The notes below the pieces were generated by a model. The model was not told the DNA's origin and did not search any database. It saw only the letters and a list, made by a program, of their open reading frames with translations. Position numbers and translations under genes: made by a program. DNA of 7,542 nt from Thermoproteati archaeon (GTDB taxonomy: Archaea > Thermoproteota > Thermoprotei_A > Marsarchaeales > UBA168): positions 4,999 through 12,540 of the forward strand of contig JAGDXH010000026.1 of NCBI GenBank assembly GCA_023256295.1, in the 5' to 3' direction. The stretch's first letter is position 1; each line of letters begins with the position of its first letter. This document shows, piece after piece, positions 6,345-7,542 of the stretch.

Positions 6345-7542
6345 ATGAGCGCCTTCATTGATGTCTCCAATCACGGTGCAACAGGCTGCTCGCTCATCTC
6401 TGCACTTGTAGACGCCGGAGCAGACAAGCAAAAGATCCTGACGCTCCCGATGGCCATAAAGAACTGCATGCCAGAAGTCACGAGCTTCAGCGCTATCTTC
6501 CAGCAAGTCAGCGCAAGAGGCATAAGTGGAACTTCGCTTCTAGTGAGGCTGGAGCGTCGGGACGCTGCCGAAGCGTCCTTGAGGGATGAACAAGTTACGC
6601 TGCAGAATTGCATCGAAGAGGGCGTGAGGCAGGTCATGGGCAGCGCACATGCAGCCCAAGCCGCCCAAAGGTTCCTGAGCGAGCTCATAGATGCGACTGG
6701 AATCGTCGCAGGAAAAGAGGGACTGGCCAACTCGCTGGGTATCCCACTGGCTCAGATCGCATTTGAACTCGCCGGGGCGGCACTAGCACTTGACTCCCTA
6801 GGCCTGCTTGGATCTAGGGTGTGCATATCTCCCGTACCAGTTGGCGGTGAAGAAGACGGAAAGGGTAACGAAAACCTGAGACCCGCGGCTGTGGCTCTAG
6901 AGCTATTAAGCAGGCATGGCATGAAGACACTTCCTCAGAGAAAAGCATCCGTTACGCCGACTGCATCGTCGATACTAGCCCTCCTGGCCGATCCGACGTG
7001 CGATGACACGATCATGATCCCGAGAAAAGTGGGCTATGGCATCAGCCCCAGCAGAGAACAGGCAGGCATCGTCAAGGTGATCGTTGGAGATGATCGCCCC
7101 CTGGAACTCAAGCCCGTCGAACTCCTTGAAACCGATGTCGACGACGTAACTGGAGAGGTCGCAGCAAAAGCGATAGAAGACCTGATGACTGCAGGGGCAC
7201 TAGACGCCTACGCCATACCCGAGTTCAGAAAAAAGGGAAGACCAGGCTTGCTGGTGCGCGTAGTATGCCACCAGGAGGATTCGGCCAAGCTTGCTTCGAT
7301 ACTCATGGGCGTCACCGGTAGTTTGGGTGTACGCTTCATGCCAACTAAAAGGATTGAAGCAAGTCGGAAGACTGTGGCGGTGGAGTACGCCGGGCTAAGT
7401 TTCAAGGTCAAGCTTGCCTGGAACCAGGAGGGAAAACTCGTGTCGGCGAAGCCAGAGTTTGAGGACATAAGAACTGGGAGCGACAAGCTGGGTCTGCCTC
7501 CTTCTGTCCTTTCAGGCTTGGTGATGGCTAAAGCGATCTCGA
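6345..7542 (+). CDS. larC: LarC/DUF111 family nickel-insertion protein (NPN cofactor synthesis), 3' end beyond the window
   Basis: LarC uses CTP to insert nickel into the pyridinium bis-thiocarboxylate nucleotide made by LarB and LarE, giving the cofactor of lactate racemase (LarA) and related epimerases. The frame is open for 399 codons from the ATG at 6345 to the window edge, close to the full family length. Seen in the translation: GAALALDSLGLLG (144-156), SPVPVG (162-167), VTPTASSILALLAD (203-216), KVGYG (228-232), then a well-conserved C-terminal domain with ETDVDDVTGE (262-271), GALDAYAIPEFRKKGRPG (284-301), GSLGVR (325-330) and AKPEFEDI (368-375). The N-terminal half is diverged: the family motif GISGDM reads GATGCS (11-16), and the HEVGAVDS region just before GAALALD is unrecognisable (about 131-142). 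LarC1 and LarC2 parts are in one frame, unlike the frameshifted Lactobacillus gene. Identity is firm; activity is uncertain. Confidence 0.88.
   Translation, partial: MSAFIDVSNHGATGCSLISALVDAGADKQKILTLPMAIKNCMPEVTSFSAIFQQVSARGISGTSLLVRLERRDAAEASLRDEQVTLQNCIEEGVRQVMGSAHAAQAAQRFLSELIDATGIVAGKEGLANSLGIPLAQIAFELAGAALALDSLGLLGSRVCISPVPVGGEEDGKGNENLRPAAVALELLSRHGMKTLPQRKASVTPTASSILALLADPTCDDTIMIPRKVGYGISPSREQAGIVKVIVGDDRPLELKPVELLETDVDDVTGEVAAKAIEDLMTAGALDAYAIPEFRKKGRPGLLVRVVCHQEDSAKLASILMGVTGSLGVRFMPTKRIEASRKTVAVEYAGLSFKVKLAWNQEGKLVSAKPEFEDIRTGSDKLGLPPSVLSGLVMAKAIS

Noticed and set aside
6371..6730. Minus-strand open frame of 119 codons opposite larC
   Set aside because: It is rich in Ser, Ala and Pro, matches no family I know, and is the antisense shadow of the conserved larC frame.
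7208..7486. Minus-strand open frame of 92 codons near the window end
   Set aside because: It lies opposite the best-conserved part of larC, and its composition is that of an antisense shadow.

Overview
The window comes from an archaeon. Diphthine synthase, a Hef-family repair helicase, a ZNRD2/UPF0148 zinc-ribbon protein and an archaeal-type glutamine synthetase lie together. TATA boxes sit about 22-26 nt from start codons, most starts lack a Shine-Dalgarno motif, and TTG/GTG starts are used. I cannot fix the lineage from this alone. A non-methanogenic TACK or Thaumarchaeota-like group is a guess.

Minus strand, read from 5932 down to 1: glutamine synthetase (glnA) on its own promoter; then, from a second TATA box at 4483-4490, a closely packed run of a CDF metal transporter fused to a NifX-like domain, a UPF0148 zinc-ribbon protein, diphthine synthase (dphB, overlapping the previous gene), a Hef-type helicase whose XPF nuclease domain has lost its catalytic residues, and the first 20 codons of another gene that begins directly after the hef stop. 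Spacings of 12, -71, 42 and 0 bp suggest one transcript.

Plus strand: 6345 to the window edge is a long open frame that I translated directly. It is a LarC/DUF111 protein, the nickel-insertion enzyme of nickel-pincer-nucleotide (NPN) cofactor synthesis, and it is cut by the window end. Its C-terminal domain is well conserved, but its N-terminal half has lost signature motifs.

The 400 bp between glnA and larC is not empty. On the minus strand, head to head with larC, lies a relic of larB, the first enzyme of the same pathway. It keeps the N-terminal and C-terminal parts, including the cysteine motif near the C terminus, but the middle (about 150 codons) is gone and the reading frame shifts several times. 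The glnA promoter region lies at and just beyond the end of this relic. The most interesting reading of the window is an NPN-cofactor locus caught in decay or being repurposed, next to a metal-efflux fusion protein and a Hef helicase with a dead nuclease domain.
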